A DNA stretch of 64,000 bases from Streptomyces sp. NRRL F-4489 (lineage in GTDB: Bacteria; Actinomycetota; Actinomycetes; Streptomycetales; Streptomycetaceae), in NCBI RefSeq assembly GCF_001509485.1, contig NZ_LLZI01000146.1, positions 1 to 64,000 on the forward strand, read 5' to 3'. The position numbers were made by a program, and so were the translations under genes. The notes below the pieces were generated by a model, which saw only the letters and a program-made list of their open reading frames with translations, was not told the DNA's origin and did not search any database. Each line of letters begins with the position of its first letter. The stretch's first letter is position 1. Below, in pieces: positions 8,269 through 16,660 of the stretch.

Positions 8269-8964
8269 ATGCGCGTAGAAATCTGGGCCGATATCGCCTG
8301 CCCCTGGTGTTACATCGGAAAGGCCCGGTTCGAGGCCGGGCTGGCGGCGTTCGCGCACCGCGACGAGGTCGAGGTCGTCCACCGGTCCTTCGAGCTGGAC
8401 CGGGACGCGCCGCCGGCCGCCGGCGTACCGGTCCTGGACATGCTCGCCGCGAAGTACGGGGTCAGCCGCGCGCAGGCCGAGGAGATGGAGGCCCGGGTGG
8501 CCGAGGCGGCCGCCGGCGAGGGGCTGGCCTACCGCTCCGACCGGGGCCACGGGAACACCTTCCACCTGCACCGCCTGCTCCACCTGGCCAAGGCGCACGG
8601 CGTCCAGGACGCCCTGCTCACCGCCCTGTACCGCGCCAACTTCGCCGAGGCCCGGCCGCTCGCCGACCCGGACGTGCTGGGCGCGCTCGCCGAAGGCGCC
8701 GGGGTCCCCGCCGCTGAGGCCGCACGGGTGCTGGCCGACCCGCAGGCGTACGCCGCCGAGGTCCGGGCCGATGAGCGGGCCGCCGCCGAGCTGGGCGCCA
8801 CCGGCGTCCCGTTCTTCGTCATCGACCGCCGCTACGGCATCTCCGGCGCGCAGCCCGCCGACGTCTTCCGCCAGGCCCTGGAGCACGCCCGCACCGAGTC
8901 CGCCGGACCGTCCCCCGCCGCCGCGGACGCGGACACCTGCGGCGACGGGAGCTGCGCGGTCTGA
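8269..8964 (+). CDS. DsbA family oxidoreductase (FrnE-like)
   Basis: A 231-residue thioredoxin-fold protein from ATG 8269. The active-site CPWC motif is at residues 11-14 (ADIACPWCYIG) near the N-terminus without any signal peptide, so the protein is cytoplasmic. The helical insertion (about 50-150) and the cis-Pro loop GATGVPFFVID mark the DsbA/FrnE (2-hydroxychromene-2-carboxylate isomerase-like) group. The C-terminus has a second Cys pair (DTCGDGSCAV). It probably does thiol-disulfide or polyketide-type redox chemistry; substrate unknown. GAGGAAAG lies about 13 nt upstream of the start. Confidence 0.93.
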   Translation: MRVEIWADIACPWCYIGKARFEAGLAAFAHRDEVEVVHRSFELDRDAPPAAGVPVLDMLAAKYGVSRAQAEEMEARVAEAAAGEGLAYRSDRGHGNTFHLHRLLHLAKAHGVQDALLTALYRANFAEARPLADPDVLGALAEGAGVPAAEAARVLADPQAYAAEVRADERAAAELGATGVPFFVIDRRYGISGAQPADVFRQALEHARTESAGPSPAAADADTCGDGSCAV

Positions 8965-8967
8965 ACC

Positions 8968-9000
8968 GGCCGGGCGGCACGGATCGCCGGCCGCCCGGTC
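8968..9000. terminator. Hairpin between convergent dsbA-like and DHFR-like genes
   Basis: Perfect 9-bp inverted repeat (arms 8970-8978 and 8990-8998, 11-nt loop), extended by a G-U and a G-C pair to 11 bp. It lies between two convergent stop codons and can work in both directions. There is no U-tract, as is common in streptomycetes. Confidence 0.55.
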
Positions 9001-9009
9001 CCCAATTCC

Positions 9010-9606
9010 TCAGGCGCGGCACCGGTCATAGGTGAGGAAGGCCGCTCCGCCCTGGAGGACGGTGTGGTCGCTGAGCTCCCAGAGCCGGGGGTCGAAGTCC
9101 GCGGCGCGCCCGAAGAGCGGTATGCCGGCGCCGAGGGTGAGCGGGCTGAGCTTGACGACCAGGCGGTCGATCTCCCCGTACAGCGCGCCGGCCAGTTCCG
9201 CGCCCCCGACCAGCCAGATGTCCTTCCCGCCGGTCCGCTTCAGCTCCCGCACCGCGGCCACCGGGTCGCCGGCGACCAGCTCGACGCCCGGGTCCGGGCT
9301 CTCGGTCAGGGTCCGGGAGAAGACCAGGTGCCGGAGGTGGGGGAAGGCGTTGGCCACACCCGCCGCGAGGCCGGTCTCGTAGCTCTTGCGCCCCTCGACG
9401 ACGGTGTCGAAGCGGGTGCCTTCGGCGGTGACGCCGAGGGCGGTCCGGGCCGGTCCGGGCAGGGTCTCGGGGTACTCCTCGACGAGGTGCCGGATGTAGC
9501 ACTCCGCGGGGGACCAGAAGCCGCCGGGGCCGGTGGGGTCCGAACCGTCGGGGCCCGCGATGAAACCGTCGAGCGTGGTGGCGACGAAGTACACGAGCTT
9601 GCGCAT
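9010..9606 (-). CDS. Dihydrofolate reductase family protein (RibD C-terminal-like)
   Basis: A 198-residue protein from ATG 9606. It has the RibD_C/DHFR-like fold: N-terminal MRKLVYFVATTLDGFIAGPD, then FDTVVEGRKSYETG, LVFSRTL, GGKDIWLVGGAELAGAL (the NADPH-binding Gly pair) and a C-terminal PLTLGAGIPLF. Such proteins are NADPH-dependent reductases of unassigned substrate and are not the folate enzyme itself. The truncated VOC gene immediately upstream on the same strand suggests the two once formed a small operon controlled by the truncated TetR gene. Confidence 0.9.
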   Translation of the reverse strand: MRKLVYFVATTLDGFIAGPDGSDPTGPGGFWSPAECYIRHLVEEYPETLPGPARTALGVTAEGTRFDTVVEGRKSYETGLAAGVANAFPHLRHLVFSRTLTESPDPGVELVAGDPVAAVRELKRTGGKDIWLVGGAELAGALYGEIDRLVVKLSPLTLGAGIPLFGRAADFDPRLWELSDHTVLQGGAAFLTYDRCRA

Positions 9607-9689
9607 GGAGGCCCTTCGGTGGTCGTGTCGTTGGTCGTGCGTGGGGGGGCGGGGGCGCCGGGCGGGGGCCCCGCCGGCCGGTCGCGTGG

Positions 9690-9899
9690 TCAGGAGGCGT
9701 CCGGCGTCGTCCACTCGACGAACTGGACCACGACTCCGCTGGGATCGGTGATCTGGAAGAGCCGCTCGCCCCACGGCTCCTCGCGCAGCGGCATGGTGAT
9801 CTCCACGCCCTCGGCGCGCAGTCGCTTCTCCTCGTCCTCGATGCCGGTGGTGGTGAAGGCGAGGATCAGGCCGGAGGCGTGCCGGTCGCGCTGGTCGGA
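9690..9899 (-). pseudogene. VOC (glyoxalase-like) protein, 5'-truncated remnant
   Basis: The frame ending at TGA 9692-9690 encodes the C-terminal half (about 69 residues) of a vicinal-oxygen-chelate protein: DQRDRHASGLILAFTTT, then EGVEITMPLREEPWGERLFQ and ITDPSGVVVQFVEW. The N-terminal half of about 60 residues expected for the family, and any start codon, are absent. Upstream of codon 9899 the frame runs directly into sequence of an oppositely oriented TetR gene. It cannot make a complete metal site. Best read as a deletion remnant. Confidence 0.8.
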
Positions 9900-10330
9900 C
9901 CACCATCGCCGAGATCGCCGCCTCCGCGCGGGTCGTCAAGAAGACGGTGACCAACTACTTCGCGCGCAAGGAAGACCTGGCCCTGGACCACCAGGACGCC
10001 TTCACCGCCTCCCTGGCCCGCACCGTGACCGAGCGCCGGGCGGGCGAGTCGGCCCTGGCGGCGCTGCGCCGCGCCTTCCGCGACGCGGCCGCGGCCGCCG
10101 AACCGGTCGCCGGCTTCTCCGGCCCCGACTTCGCCCGCATGGTCGCCGACAGCCCCACCCTCTCGGCCCGCCTGCGCGATCTGCACGACCTGCGCGAGGC
10201 GGCCCTGGCCGACGCCCTGGCCGAGGCCACCGGCGCGGCCCCCGGAGACATCACCCCCCGCGCCGCCGCCGCCCTGCTCGGCGCCGTGCACCGCACCGAG
10301 CCCTCGCTCGGCGACTACGCCGCGTCCTGA
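9899..10330 (+). pseudogene. TetR family regulator, 5'-truncated remnant
   Basis: From 9899 the plus frame reads TTIAEIAASARVVKKTVTNY, which is the second half of a TetR helix-turn-helix, followed by a normal ligand-binding domain and TGA at 10328-10330. The N-terminal 20 or so residues (start codon and helix 1) are missing. The only start in frame is GTG 9947, which lies inside the recognition helix and would give a protein unable to bind DNA in the normal way. The 5' edge coincides with the 5' edge of the VOC remnant on the other strand. Confidence 0.8.
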
Positions 10331-10394
10331 TCCGCGCGCCGCCCGCCGCCCACGCACCGTGGACGCCGGCCGGATGATCCAGCAGAGTGGGGCC

Positions 10395-11459
10395 ATGCAC
10401 CCCCTCATGGCAGTGGGCGGCGGCGAGTTCGCGCCCGAGACGGTCTATCTGAACTCCGCCTCCGCCGGGCTGCTGCCCGCGCGCAGTGCCGCCGCGGTGC
10501 GCGACGCGCTGGCGGAGGCGGCGTCGTACGGGACGATGGGGCGCGACTACTTCGGGCCGGCGGAGCGCGCCCGGCGGGCGTTCGCGCGGCTGATGGCCGT
10601 CCCGGAGGAGCGGGTGGCGGTGGGCAGTTCGGTCGCGGTGCGGTCGGCGTTCGTCGCCGCCACGCTGCCCGGCGACGGCGAAGTCCTGGTCGCCGAGGGC
10701 GACTTCAGCTCACTGGTCAACCCGCTCGCGGCCCGGCCCGGCCGCCCGGTGCGGGCGGTGCCGCGCGAGGCGCTGGCCGACGCGGTGCGGCCCGGTACGG
10801 CGCTGGTCGCGCTGAGCGCGGTGCACGCGCTGGACGGCAAGATCGCCGATCTGGACGCCGTACGGGAGGCCGCCCGGGCGCACGGGGCGCTGACGTATGT
10901 CGACATCACGCAGGCCGCCGGGTGGCTGCCGCTGTCCCTGGACGGCTTCGACTTCGTGGTGTGCGGGGCGTTCAAATGGCTGCTGTGCCCGCGCGGGACG
11001 ACGTTCACGGTCTTCGGCGGGGAGCGGCCGGGGCCGGGGTGGCCGGAGCCGGTGCACGCGGGCTGGGTCGCCGGGGAGGACCCGGGGGAGTCGAACTACG
11101 GCGTGGTGGACCGGCCGGCGGCCACCGCCCGCCGCTACGACGAGCCGCACGCCCACCTCTCCTACGTCGCCGCCGAGCGGTCCCTGGGGCTGCTCGCGGA
11201 GATCGGGGTGGACACCGTGCACGCCCATGACACGGCGCTGGCGGAGGAGTTCCGGGCCGGGCTGGTGGCCGCCGGATTCACGCCGCGGCCCGCGCCCGGC
11301 TCGGCGATCGTCTCCACGCCGGGGCTGGCGGACGCCGCACCGCGGCTGGCCCGGGCCGGGGTGCGGGTCGCGGTCCGCGGCGGACTGCTCCGCGCCGCCT
11401 TCCACCTCTACAACTCCCGGGCGGATGTGGCGCGGGCGCTGGAGCTGCTGGTCCGGTGA
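10395..11459 (+). CDS. Aminotransferase class V-fold PLP-dependent enzyme
   Basis: A 354-residue protein. I chose ATG 10395 (MHPLMAVGGGEF); ATG 10374 and 10359 are in frame upstream. The fold-type I PLP features are present: VYLNSASAGLLP near the N-terminus, SSVAVRSAFVAATLPGDGEV in the cofactor phosphate region, LTYVDITQAAGWLPL with the Asp that pairs with the pyridine nitrogen, and Lys in VVCGAFKWLLCPRGTTF as Schiff-base lysine. It resembles the cysteine desulfurase/isopenicillin epimerase group. Substrate unknown. No partner gene is obvious. Confidence 0.9.
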   Translation: MHPLMAVGGGEFAPETVYLNSASAGLLPARSAAAVRDALAEAASYGTMGRDYFGPAERARRAFARLMAVPEERVAVGSSVAVRSAFVAATLPGDGEVLVAEGDFSSLVNPLAARPGRPVRAVPREALADAVRPGTALVALSAVHALDGKIADLDAVREAARAHGALTYVDITQAAGWLPLSLDGFDFVVCGAFKWLLCPRGTTFTVFGGERPGPGWPEPVHAGWVAGEDPGESNYGVVDRPAATARRYDEPHAHLSYVAAERSLGLLAEIGVDTVHAHDTALAEEFRAGLVAAGFTPRPAPGSAIVSTPGLADAAPRLARAGVRVAVRGGLLRAAFHLYNSRADVARALELLVR

Positions 11460-11589
11460 CACGGTGATTGCCGGAGGGTTTCCGCAGGCCAGGCGGGTGC
11501 GGGCCGGAGGCGGGCGGCTGATCTAATGGCCAAAGCGCCCGCTCGTACGCCGAGTTGGCGCCCCCTGACCCCCAGCCGAGAGGCCGCCC

Positions 11590-12660
11590 GTGACCACCGC
11601 GTTCGACCCGATAGAACTCGCCGGCATCCCGCTCGCCAACCGCATCGTGATGGCCCCCATGACGCGGAACAGGGCGACCGAGGACGGCGTCCCCACCCCG
11701 TCCATGGTCCGCTACTACACCCAGCGCGCCTCGGCCGGCCTGATCATCACCGAGGCCACCCAGACCGAGGTGGCCGGCCGCGGCTACCCGCTCACCCCCG
11801 GTCTGCACACCGCCGCGCAGGTGGCCGGCTGGCGCCGGGTCACCGACTCGGTCCACGCCGCCGGCGGCCGGATCTTCGCCCAGCTGTGGCACGGCGGCCG
11901 GATCGGCCACCCGGTGCTGCTGCCCGACGGGCTGGTGCCGGTCGGCCCGTCCGCCGTCCGCGCGGCCGGCCAGGGCTTCACGCAGCACGGCCCGACCGAC
12001 TTCGTCACCCCGCGCGAGCTGACCGGCGAGGAGATCCGCGCGACCATCGCGGGTTTCGCGGCCGCGGCCCGCAACGCCATCGAGGCCGGTTTCGACGGCG
12101 TCGAGATCCACGGCGCCAACGGCTATCTGATCCACCAGTTCCTGGCGCCCAACGCCAATCTGCGCACCGACGAGTGGGGCGGCTCCGACGCGGCCCGGGC
12201 CCGGTTCGCGATCGAGGTCGTCACCGCCGTCGCCGAGGCGGTCGGCGCGTACCGCACCGGTCTGCGGCTCTCGCCCGGCAACCCGTTCAACGACATCGCC
12301 GAGCCCGACCCGGAGGCCACCTACACCGCGCTCATCGACGCGGTCGCCCCGCTGGGCCTGGCCTATCTGCACACCTGCGACGTCCGGGACGGGGAGCTGC
12401 TGGCCCGGCTGCGCAAGCGGTTCGGCGGGACGTTCCTGCTGAACCCGGTCACCGAGGGGCGGCCCACCGGCCCGGAGGAGCTGCCGCTCGTCGAGCGCGG
12501 CGAGGCCGATCTGCTCGCGTACGGCGCGCTGTTCATCGCCAACCCCGACCTGCCCCGCCGGCTGGCGGCCGGCGGCCCGTTCAACACGCCGGACCGATCG
12601 GTCTTCTACGGGGGCGACGACCGGGGGTACGTGGACTACCCGACGCTGGACGGCAACTGA
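11590..12660 (+). CDS. NADH:flavin oxidoreductase / old yellow enzyme (alkene reductase)
   Basis: A 356-residue FMN-dependent TIM-barrel ene-reductase from GTG 11590, with GAGAGG upstream. N-terminal FDPIELAGIPLANRIVMAPM contacts FMN; FAQLWHGGRIGH and the substrate pair in VEIHGANGYLIHQFL are classic OYE motifs; PEELPLVERGEADLLAYGAL and FIANPDLPRRL close the barrel and bind the FMN phosphate. It would reduce activated C=C bonds with NAD(P)H in the cytoplasm. Length is normal. It ends convergently with ectD. Confidence 0.95.
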   Translation: MTTAFDPIELAGIPLANRIVMAPMTRNRATEDGVPTPSMVRYYTQRASAGLIITEATQTEVAGRGYPLTPGLHTAAQVAGWRRVTDSVHAAGGRIFAQLWHGGRIGHPVLLPDGLVPVGPSAVRAAGQGFTQHGPTDFVTPRELTGEEIRATIAGFAAAARNAIEAGFDGVEIHGANGYLIHQFLAPNANLRTDEWGGSDAARARFAIEVVTAVAEAVGAYRTGLRLSPGNPFNDIAEPDPEATYTALIDAVAPLGLAYLHTCDVRDGELLARLRKRFGGTFLLNPVTEGRPTGPEELPLVERGEADLLAYGALFIANPDLPRRLAAGGPFNTPDRSVFYGGDDRGYVDYPTLDGN

Positions 12661-12693
12661 CGATACGTCAGCAAAGGTCACGGAGAACACGCG

Positions 12694-12736
12694 GCGGCCG
12701 CCGCACAGCCCTCCCAGGGGGCCGTGCGGCGGCCGC
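12694..12736. terminator. Long hairpin between the OYE gene and ectD
   Basis: Perfect 13-bp GC stem (arms 12694-12706 and 12724-12736) with a 17-nt loop, placed between convergent stop codons. It probably ends both the OYE transcript and the ectABCD transcript. No U-tract. Confidence 0.65.
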
Positions 12737-12783
12737 GCGCCGTACGGGACGGTCCGCCGGCGGTCAGCGCACCGGGGCGCGCC

Positions 12784-13686
12784 TCACCGCACCGGGGTGA
12801 ACGGGGCCCGCGCGCCGATGTACTCCGGCCGCGGGACCGGCGCCGCGAACGGCTCGACCGCGGTGTTCTCCATGCTGTTGAAGACGATGAAGACATTGCT
12901 GCGCGGGTAGGGCGTGATGTTGTCGCCGGAGCCGTGCATGGCGTTGCAGTCGAACCACGTCGCCGAGCCGGCCTTGCCGGTGAACAGCCGGATGCCGTGC
13001 GCGTCCGCCATCTTCGTCAGCGCCTCGTCCGAGGGGGTGCCGGCGTCCTGCATCTGGAGGGACTTCTTGTAGTTGTCCTTCGGGGTGGCACCCTCGCACC
13101 CGACGAAGTACCGGTGCGACCCGGGCATGATCATCAGGCCGCCGTTGGTGTCGTAGTTCTCGGTCAGCGCGATCGAGACCGAGACCGTGCGCATCCGGGG
13201 CAGCCCGTCCTCGGCGTGCCAGGTCTCGAAGTCCGAGTGCCAGTAGAAGCCGGAGGCACCGAAACCGGGCTTGACGTTGATCCGCGACTGGTGGACGTAG
13301 ACGTCCGAGCCGAGGATCTGCCGGGCCCGGCCGACCACGCGCGGGTCGGAGACCAGCTTGGCGAAGACGTCGCTGATCCGGTGGATCTCGAAGACCGAGC
13401 GGATGTCCTGCGACTTCGGCTCGACGATCGAGCGCGGATCGGCGCGCATCCCCGGGTCGTTGACCAGCCGGTCCAGCTCGGCGCGGTACACCGCGACCTC
13501 GTCCGCGGTGAGCAGCTCCGGGATGGCGAAGAAGCCGTCGCGGTCGAAGTCGGTCAGCTCGGACGCGGAGAACGGACCCTCCGCGCCGGGCCGCGACCAC
13601 ACCACCGGGTCCTTCCGCGGGGTGATCACCTCGGCGGTCCCACGGGTCGGGTACAGGTCGGCGGTGCGCTCGGGTGCGGTGGTCAT
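12784..13686 (-). CDS. ectD: Ectoine hydroxylase
   Basis: A 300-residue Fe(II)/2-oxoglutarate dioxygenase that converts ectoine to 5-hydroxyectoine. The EctD signature FYWHSDFETWHAEDGLP is at residues 147-163. The iron ligands are His150, Asp152 and His251 (NAMHGSG). SRINVKPGFG and the C-terminal RSNVFIVFNS complete the jelly-roll core. It is the last gene of ectABCD, 71 bp after ectC, and a hairpin follows it. Length matches the family. Expression is expected under osmotic or heat stress with the rest of the operon. Confidence 0.98.
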   Translation of the reverse strand: MTTAPERTADLYPTRGTAEVITPRKDPVVWSRPGAEGPFSASELTDFDRDGFFAIPELLTADEVAVYRAELDRLVNDPGMRADPRSIVEPKSQDIRSVFEIHRISDVFAKLVSDPRVVGRARQILGSDVYVHQSRINVKPGFGASGFYWHSDFETWHAEDGLPRMRTVSVSIALTENYDTNGGLMIMPGSHRYFVGCEGATPKDNYKKSLQMQDAGTPSDEALTKMADAHGIRLFTGKAGSATWFDCNAMHGSGDNITPYPRSNVFIVFNSMENTAVEPFAAPVPRPEYIGARAPFTPVR

Positions 13687-13757
13687 GGTGGTGCCTTCCT
13701 CTCCTCTCGTACGGAATCCCTACGGCATCGCGGTGACGCGGCGGGGCGGGGGGCCGC

Positions 13758-14195
13758 TCAGCCGGCCGCGGCCGGGGCGGCGCCGGCGGCGGCCTCCGGC
13801 TCGGGCTCGGTCAGCAGCGGGTAGACGCCGTTCTCGTCGTGGTCCTCGCGGCCGGTGACCGGCGGGTTGAAGACGCACAGGCAGCGGAAGTCCTCCTTGA
13901 TCCGCATGGTGTGCTTCTCGTGCCCGTCGAGCAGGTACATCACACCCGGCGTGATCAGGTGCTTCTCGCCGGTCTCGTCGTTGGTCAGCTCGGCCACGCC
14001 CTCGACGCACACCACCGCCTCGATGTGGTTGGCGTACCACATGGAGGTCTCGGTGCCGGCGTAGAGGATCGTCTCGTGGAGCGAGAAGCCAACCCGCTCC
14101 TTGGCCAGCACGATGCGCTTGCTCTCCCACGTGCCGGACTTGGCCTTCACGTGGCGGTCGGTGCCTTCGATGTCCTTGAACGAGCGGACGATCAT
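13758..14195 (-). CDS. ectC: Ectoine synthase
   Basis: A 145-residue cupin that cyclises N-gamma-acetyl-2,4-diaminobutyrate to ectoine. The start [20 protein letters not shown] is typical of EctC. Cupin motifs include [13 protein letters not shown] (Glu59 probable metal ligand) and [14 protein letters not shown] (Tyr87 and a His at 92 or 95). The last 15 or so residues are an Ala-rich tail that makes the protein slightly longer than the usual 130. It is the third gene of the operon, 51 bp after ectB. Exact ligand numbering is by analogy. Confidence 0.97.
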   Translation of the reverse strand: MIVRSFKDIEGTDRHVKAKSGTWESKRIVLAKERVGFSLHETILYAGTETSMWYANHIEAVVCVEGVAELTNDETGEKHLITPGVMYLLDGHEKHTMRIKEDFRCLCVFNPPVTGREDHDENGVYPLLTEPEPEAAAGAAPAAAG

Positions 14196-14246
14196 GTGCG
14201 GGGTGCCTTTCTGTGGAACGGTGAGGAAGGGGGACGCGGGGAGCGG

Positions 14247-15515
14247 TCAGGCCCGGTCGCGGACCGCGCGGGCCAGGATCCGCAGGCCCTCGTCCAGCTC
14301 CTCGGGGGTCGTCGTCAGCGCCGGCAGCAGCTTGACGACCTCGCTCTCCGGGCCGGAGGTCTCGATGAGCAGCCCCAGCTCGAACGCGCGCTGCGCGATC
14401 TTCCCGGCGAGCGGTTTGTCGGTGCACTCCAGGCCCCACACCAGACCGCGGCCGCGGTACTCGGCGAAGGTGCCGGGGTGCTCCTGGACGATGGCCTTCA
14501 GATGCGATTCGACGAGCTCGCCGCGGGCCAGCGTCTGCTTCTCCATCTGGCCGTCGGCCCAGTACGTGTCCAGGGCGGCGGCCGCGGTGACGAAGGCCGG
14601 GTTGTTGCCGCGGAAGGTGCCGTTGTGCTCGCCCGGCTCCCAGATGTCCAGCTCCGGCTTGAACAGGGTGAGCGCCATCGGCAGCCCGTAGCCGCTGATG
14701 GACTTGGAGACCGTGACGATGTCCGGCACGATGCCCGCCTCCTCGAAGGAGAAGAACGCGCCGGTGCGGCCGCAGCCCATCTGGATGTCGTCGACGATCA
14801 GCAGCATGTCCTGGCGCTCGCACAGGGCGGCCAGGGCGCGCAGCCACTCGGCGCGGGCGACGTTGATACCGCCCTCGCCCTGGACGGTCTCCACGATCAC
14901 CGCGGCCGGCTTGTTCAGGCCCGAGCCCTGGTCCTCCAGCAGCCGCTCGAACCACAGGAAGTCCGGGACCTGGCCGTCGAAGTAGTTGTCGAACGGCATC
15001 GGGGTGCCGTGGACCAGCGGGATGCCGGCGCCGGCCCGCTTCATGGAGTTGCCGGTGACCGCGAGCGCGCCCAGCGACATGCCGTGGAAGGCGTTGGTGA
15101 AGGAGACGATCGCCTCCCGGCCCTTGACCTTGCGGGCCAGTTTCAGCGCGGCCTCGACCGAGTTGGCGCCGGTCGGGCCCGGGAACATGACCTTGTAGGG
15201 CAGGTCGCGGGGGCGCAGGATGATGTTCTGGAACGACTCCAGGAAGGCCCGCTTGGCCGTGGTGGACATGTCCAGGCCGTGCGTGATGCCGTCGCGCTCG
15301 AGGTAGTCGAGCAGGGCGCGTTTGAGCACCGGGTTGTTGTGCCCGTAGTTGAGTGATCCGGCGCCGGAGAAGAAGTCCAGGTAGGTGTGGCCGTCCTCGT
15401 CGGTGAGGCGGCTGCCCTGCGCGCGGTCGAAGACGGTGGGCCAGCCGCGGCAGTAGCTGCGCACCTCCGACTCGACGGTTTCGAAGACGCTCAGATCAGG
15501 CTGGGTGATGGTCAC
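14247..15515 (-). CDS. ectB: Diaminobutyrate-2-oxoglutarate transaminase
   Basis: A 422-residue class III PLP aminotransferase from GTG 15515, preceded by AGGAGC. It makes L-2,4-diaminobutyrate from aspartate-semialdehyde and glutamate, the first ectoine step. Visible motifs are SGAGSLNYGHNNP, PGPTGANSVEAALKLARK, LLIVDDIQMGCGRTG (Asp242 region, pyridine nitrogen) and Schiff-base Lys271 in TVSKSISGYGLPM. It lies second in ectABCD, 68 bp after ectA. Length and motifs are standard. Confidence 0.98.
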   Translation of the reverse strand: MTITQPDLSVFETVESEVRSYCRGWPTVFDRAQGSRLTDEDGHTYLDFFSGAGSLNYGHNNPVLKRALLDYLERDGITHGLDMSTTAKRAFLESFQNIILRPRDLPYKVMFPGPTGANSVEAALKLARKVKGREAIVSFTNAFHGMSLGALAVTGNSMKRAGAGIPLVHGTPMPFDNYFDGQVPDFLWFERLLEDQGSGLNKPAAVIVETVQGEGGINVARAEWLRALAALCERQDMLLIVDDIQMGCGRTGAFFSFEEAGIVPDIVTVSKSISGYGLPMALTLFKPELDIWEPGEHNGTFRGNNPAFVTAAAALDTYWADGQMEKQTLARGELVESHLKAIVQEHPGTFAEYRGRGLVWGLECTDKPLAGKIAQRAFELGLLIETSGPESEVVKLLPALTTTPEELDEGLRILARAVRDRA

Positions 15516-15583
15516 AGCTTGCTCCTGGGAGATGAGTGCGAGGGGGAAGTCCGGTGGACCGGGGACCGTCGGCGTGGTCCCGG

Positions 15584-16150
15584 TCAGCGCCCGGCGCCGG
15601 GCGGCGGCGCGAACGGGCCTATCAGGTGCAGGACCTCCGGCTCGTGGCCCTGCTCGGGGAAGAGCCCGGCGTCGAAGAGCACCTCGCGCCGGACCGGCAC
15701 TCCGTGCCGTTCGGCGAAGGAGGCGAACAGCCGGTTGGAGGCGGCGTTGCCGGGCGTGATGGTGGTCTCCACGCGGCAGATGCCCAGTTCGCCGCGGGCG
15801 CGGGCGGTCAGCCCGTCCAGGAGGGCGGCGGCCAGGCCCCGTCCGCGGTGCCGCTCGTCGACGGCTATCTGCCAGACGACGAGGGTGTCCGGGCGGTCGG
15901 GGCGGACGTAGCCGGTGGCGAACGCGGCCGGTTCGCCGGCGCCGTCGCGGGCGACGGCGGAGGTGGCCGCGAAGTCGCGGCACCACAGGAGGTAGCTGTA
16001 GGAGGAGTTCAGGTCCAGCGCCTTGGAGTCGCGGGCGATCCGCCAGATCGCGGACCCGTCCTCCACCCGGGGGGTGTCGAGCTTGAATCCCTCCGGCATT
16101 TGTCTGATATCGCTTCGGGCACCTGCATGGGCTGCTTGTGCGGCGGTCAT
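15584..16150 (-). CDS. ectA: Diaminobutyrate acetyltransferase
   Basis: A 188-residue GNAT enzyme that acetylates L-2,4-diaminobutyrate at the gamma amine. Family sequences seen are DGSAIWRIARDS, LDLNSSYSYLLWCRDFA, VWQIAVDERHRGRGLAAALL (acetyl-CoA loop) and TTITPGNAASNRLFASFA. I chose ATG 16150 (MTAAQ), as in streptomycete homologues I recall. No Shine-Dalgarno precedes it, and an A/T-rich hexamer TAAATT lies 8 nt upstream on the coding strand, so the message may be leaderless. First gene of ectABCD. Confidence 0.95.
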   Translation of the reverse strand: MTAAQAAHAGARSDIRQMPEGFKLDTPRVEDGSAIWRIARDSKALDLNSSYSYLLWCRDFAATSAVARDGAGEPAAFATGYVRPDRPDTLVVWQIAVDERHRGRGLAAALLDGLTARARGELGICRVETTITPGNAASNRLFASFAERHGVPVRREVLFDAGLFPEQGHEPEVLHLIGPFAPPPGAGR

Positions 16151-16660
16151 GGAAATCAAATTTACCGAGGCGAAAAGCAAATTGCATCGCGGGCAGGGGT
16201 TACGTGAGAAGCGGTTCTGTGTTATCACGCGGGGGCGCGCGAGCGCGCGAATCGGCTGCAAAGTATCCCGATTTGACCAGGAAGTTCGGGAGGAAACGGA
16301 CACGCTGTGTAGTCGGTCACAGCTCGATAACGCTCTTGTGAAGGGCCTGAATTATGAGACCGGACGCTAGCGAAATCTTTGCGTTTGAGGTCCGGGAAAG
16401 CGGGCATAAGAATACGGGAAGCTGCGCTTCTGAGGAATTGGGAATTCGCGTGCGGAAGGCGACCCGAGCGGTTCCCCCGAAAACTCGCGCGAACTCCCCG
16501 GTAAGCCCCGCTAAGCGCCCCGGCGAAGATATCGGAAGCCCCGTAAGGGCATGCACCGCGCACACGCCGCCGATTCACCGGATAAACCCCGTCCCGGACG
16601 TCCTCCGGACGCCCCCGGGCACCATGGCCGGGGCCCGCGCCGCCCGCATACAGTGCGTGC
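16151..16660. promoter_or_regulatory. Divergent promoter region between ectA and the amidohydrolase gene
   Basis: A 510-bp stretch with no convincing gene, much richer in A and T than its surroundings up to about 16470. For ectA (minus) TAAATT sits 8 nt before the ATG, so transcription may begin at the start codon. For the plus-strand gene TACAGT (16649-16654, fits TANNNT) lies 6 nt before ATG 16661, again suggesting a leaderless message. No convincing -35 element is seen for either. Osmoregulation of ect would act here. Confidence 0.55.

Noticed and set aside
9947..10330. Complete TetR-like gene starting at GTG 9947
   Set aside because: The start lies inside the recognition helix, and the helix-turn-helix residues upstream are in frame but have no start codon.
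16141..16303. Longer EctA start at 16303 (52 extra residues)
   Set aside because: The extension does not resemble EctA and has no ribosome site; MTAAQ at 16150 matches the family.
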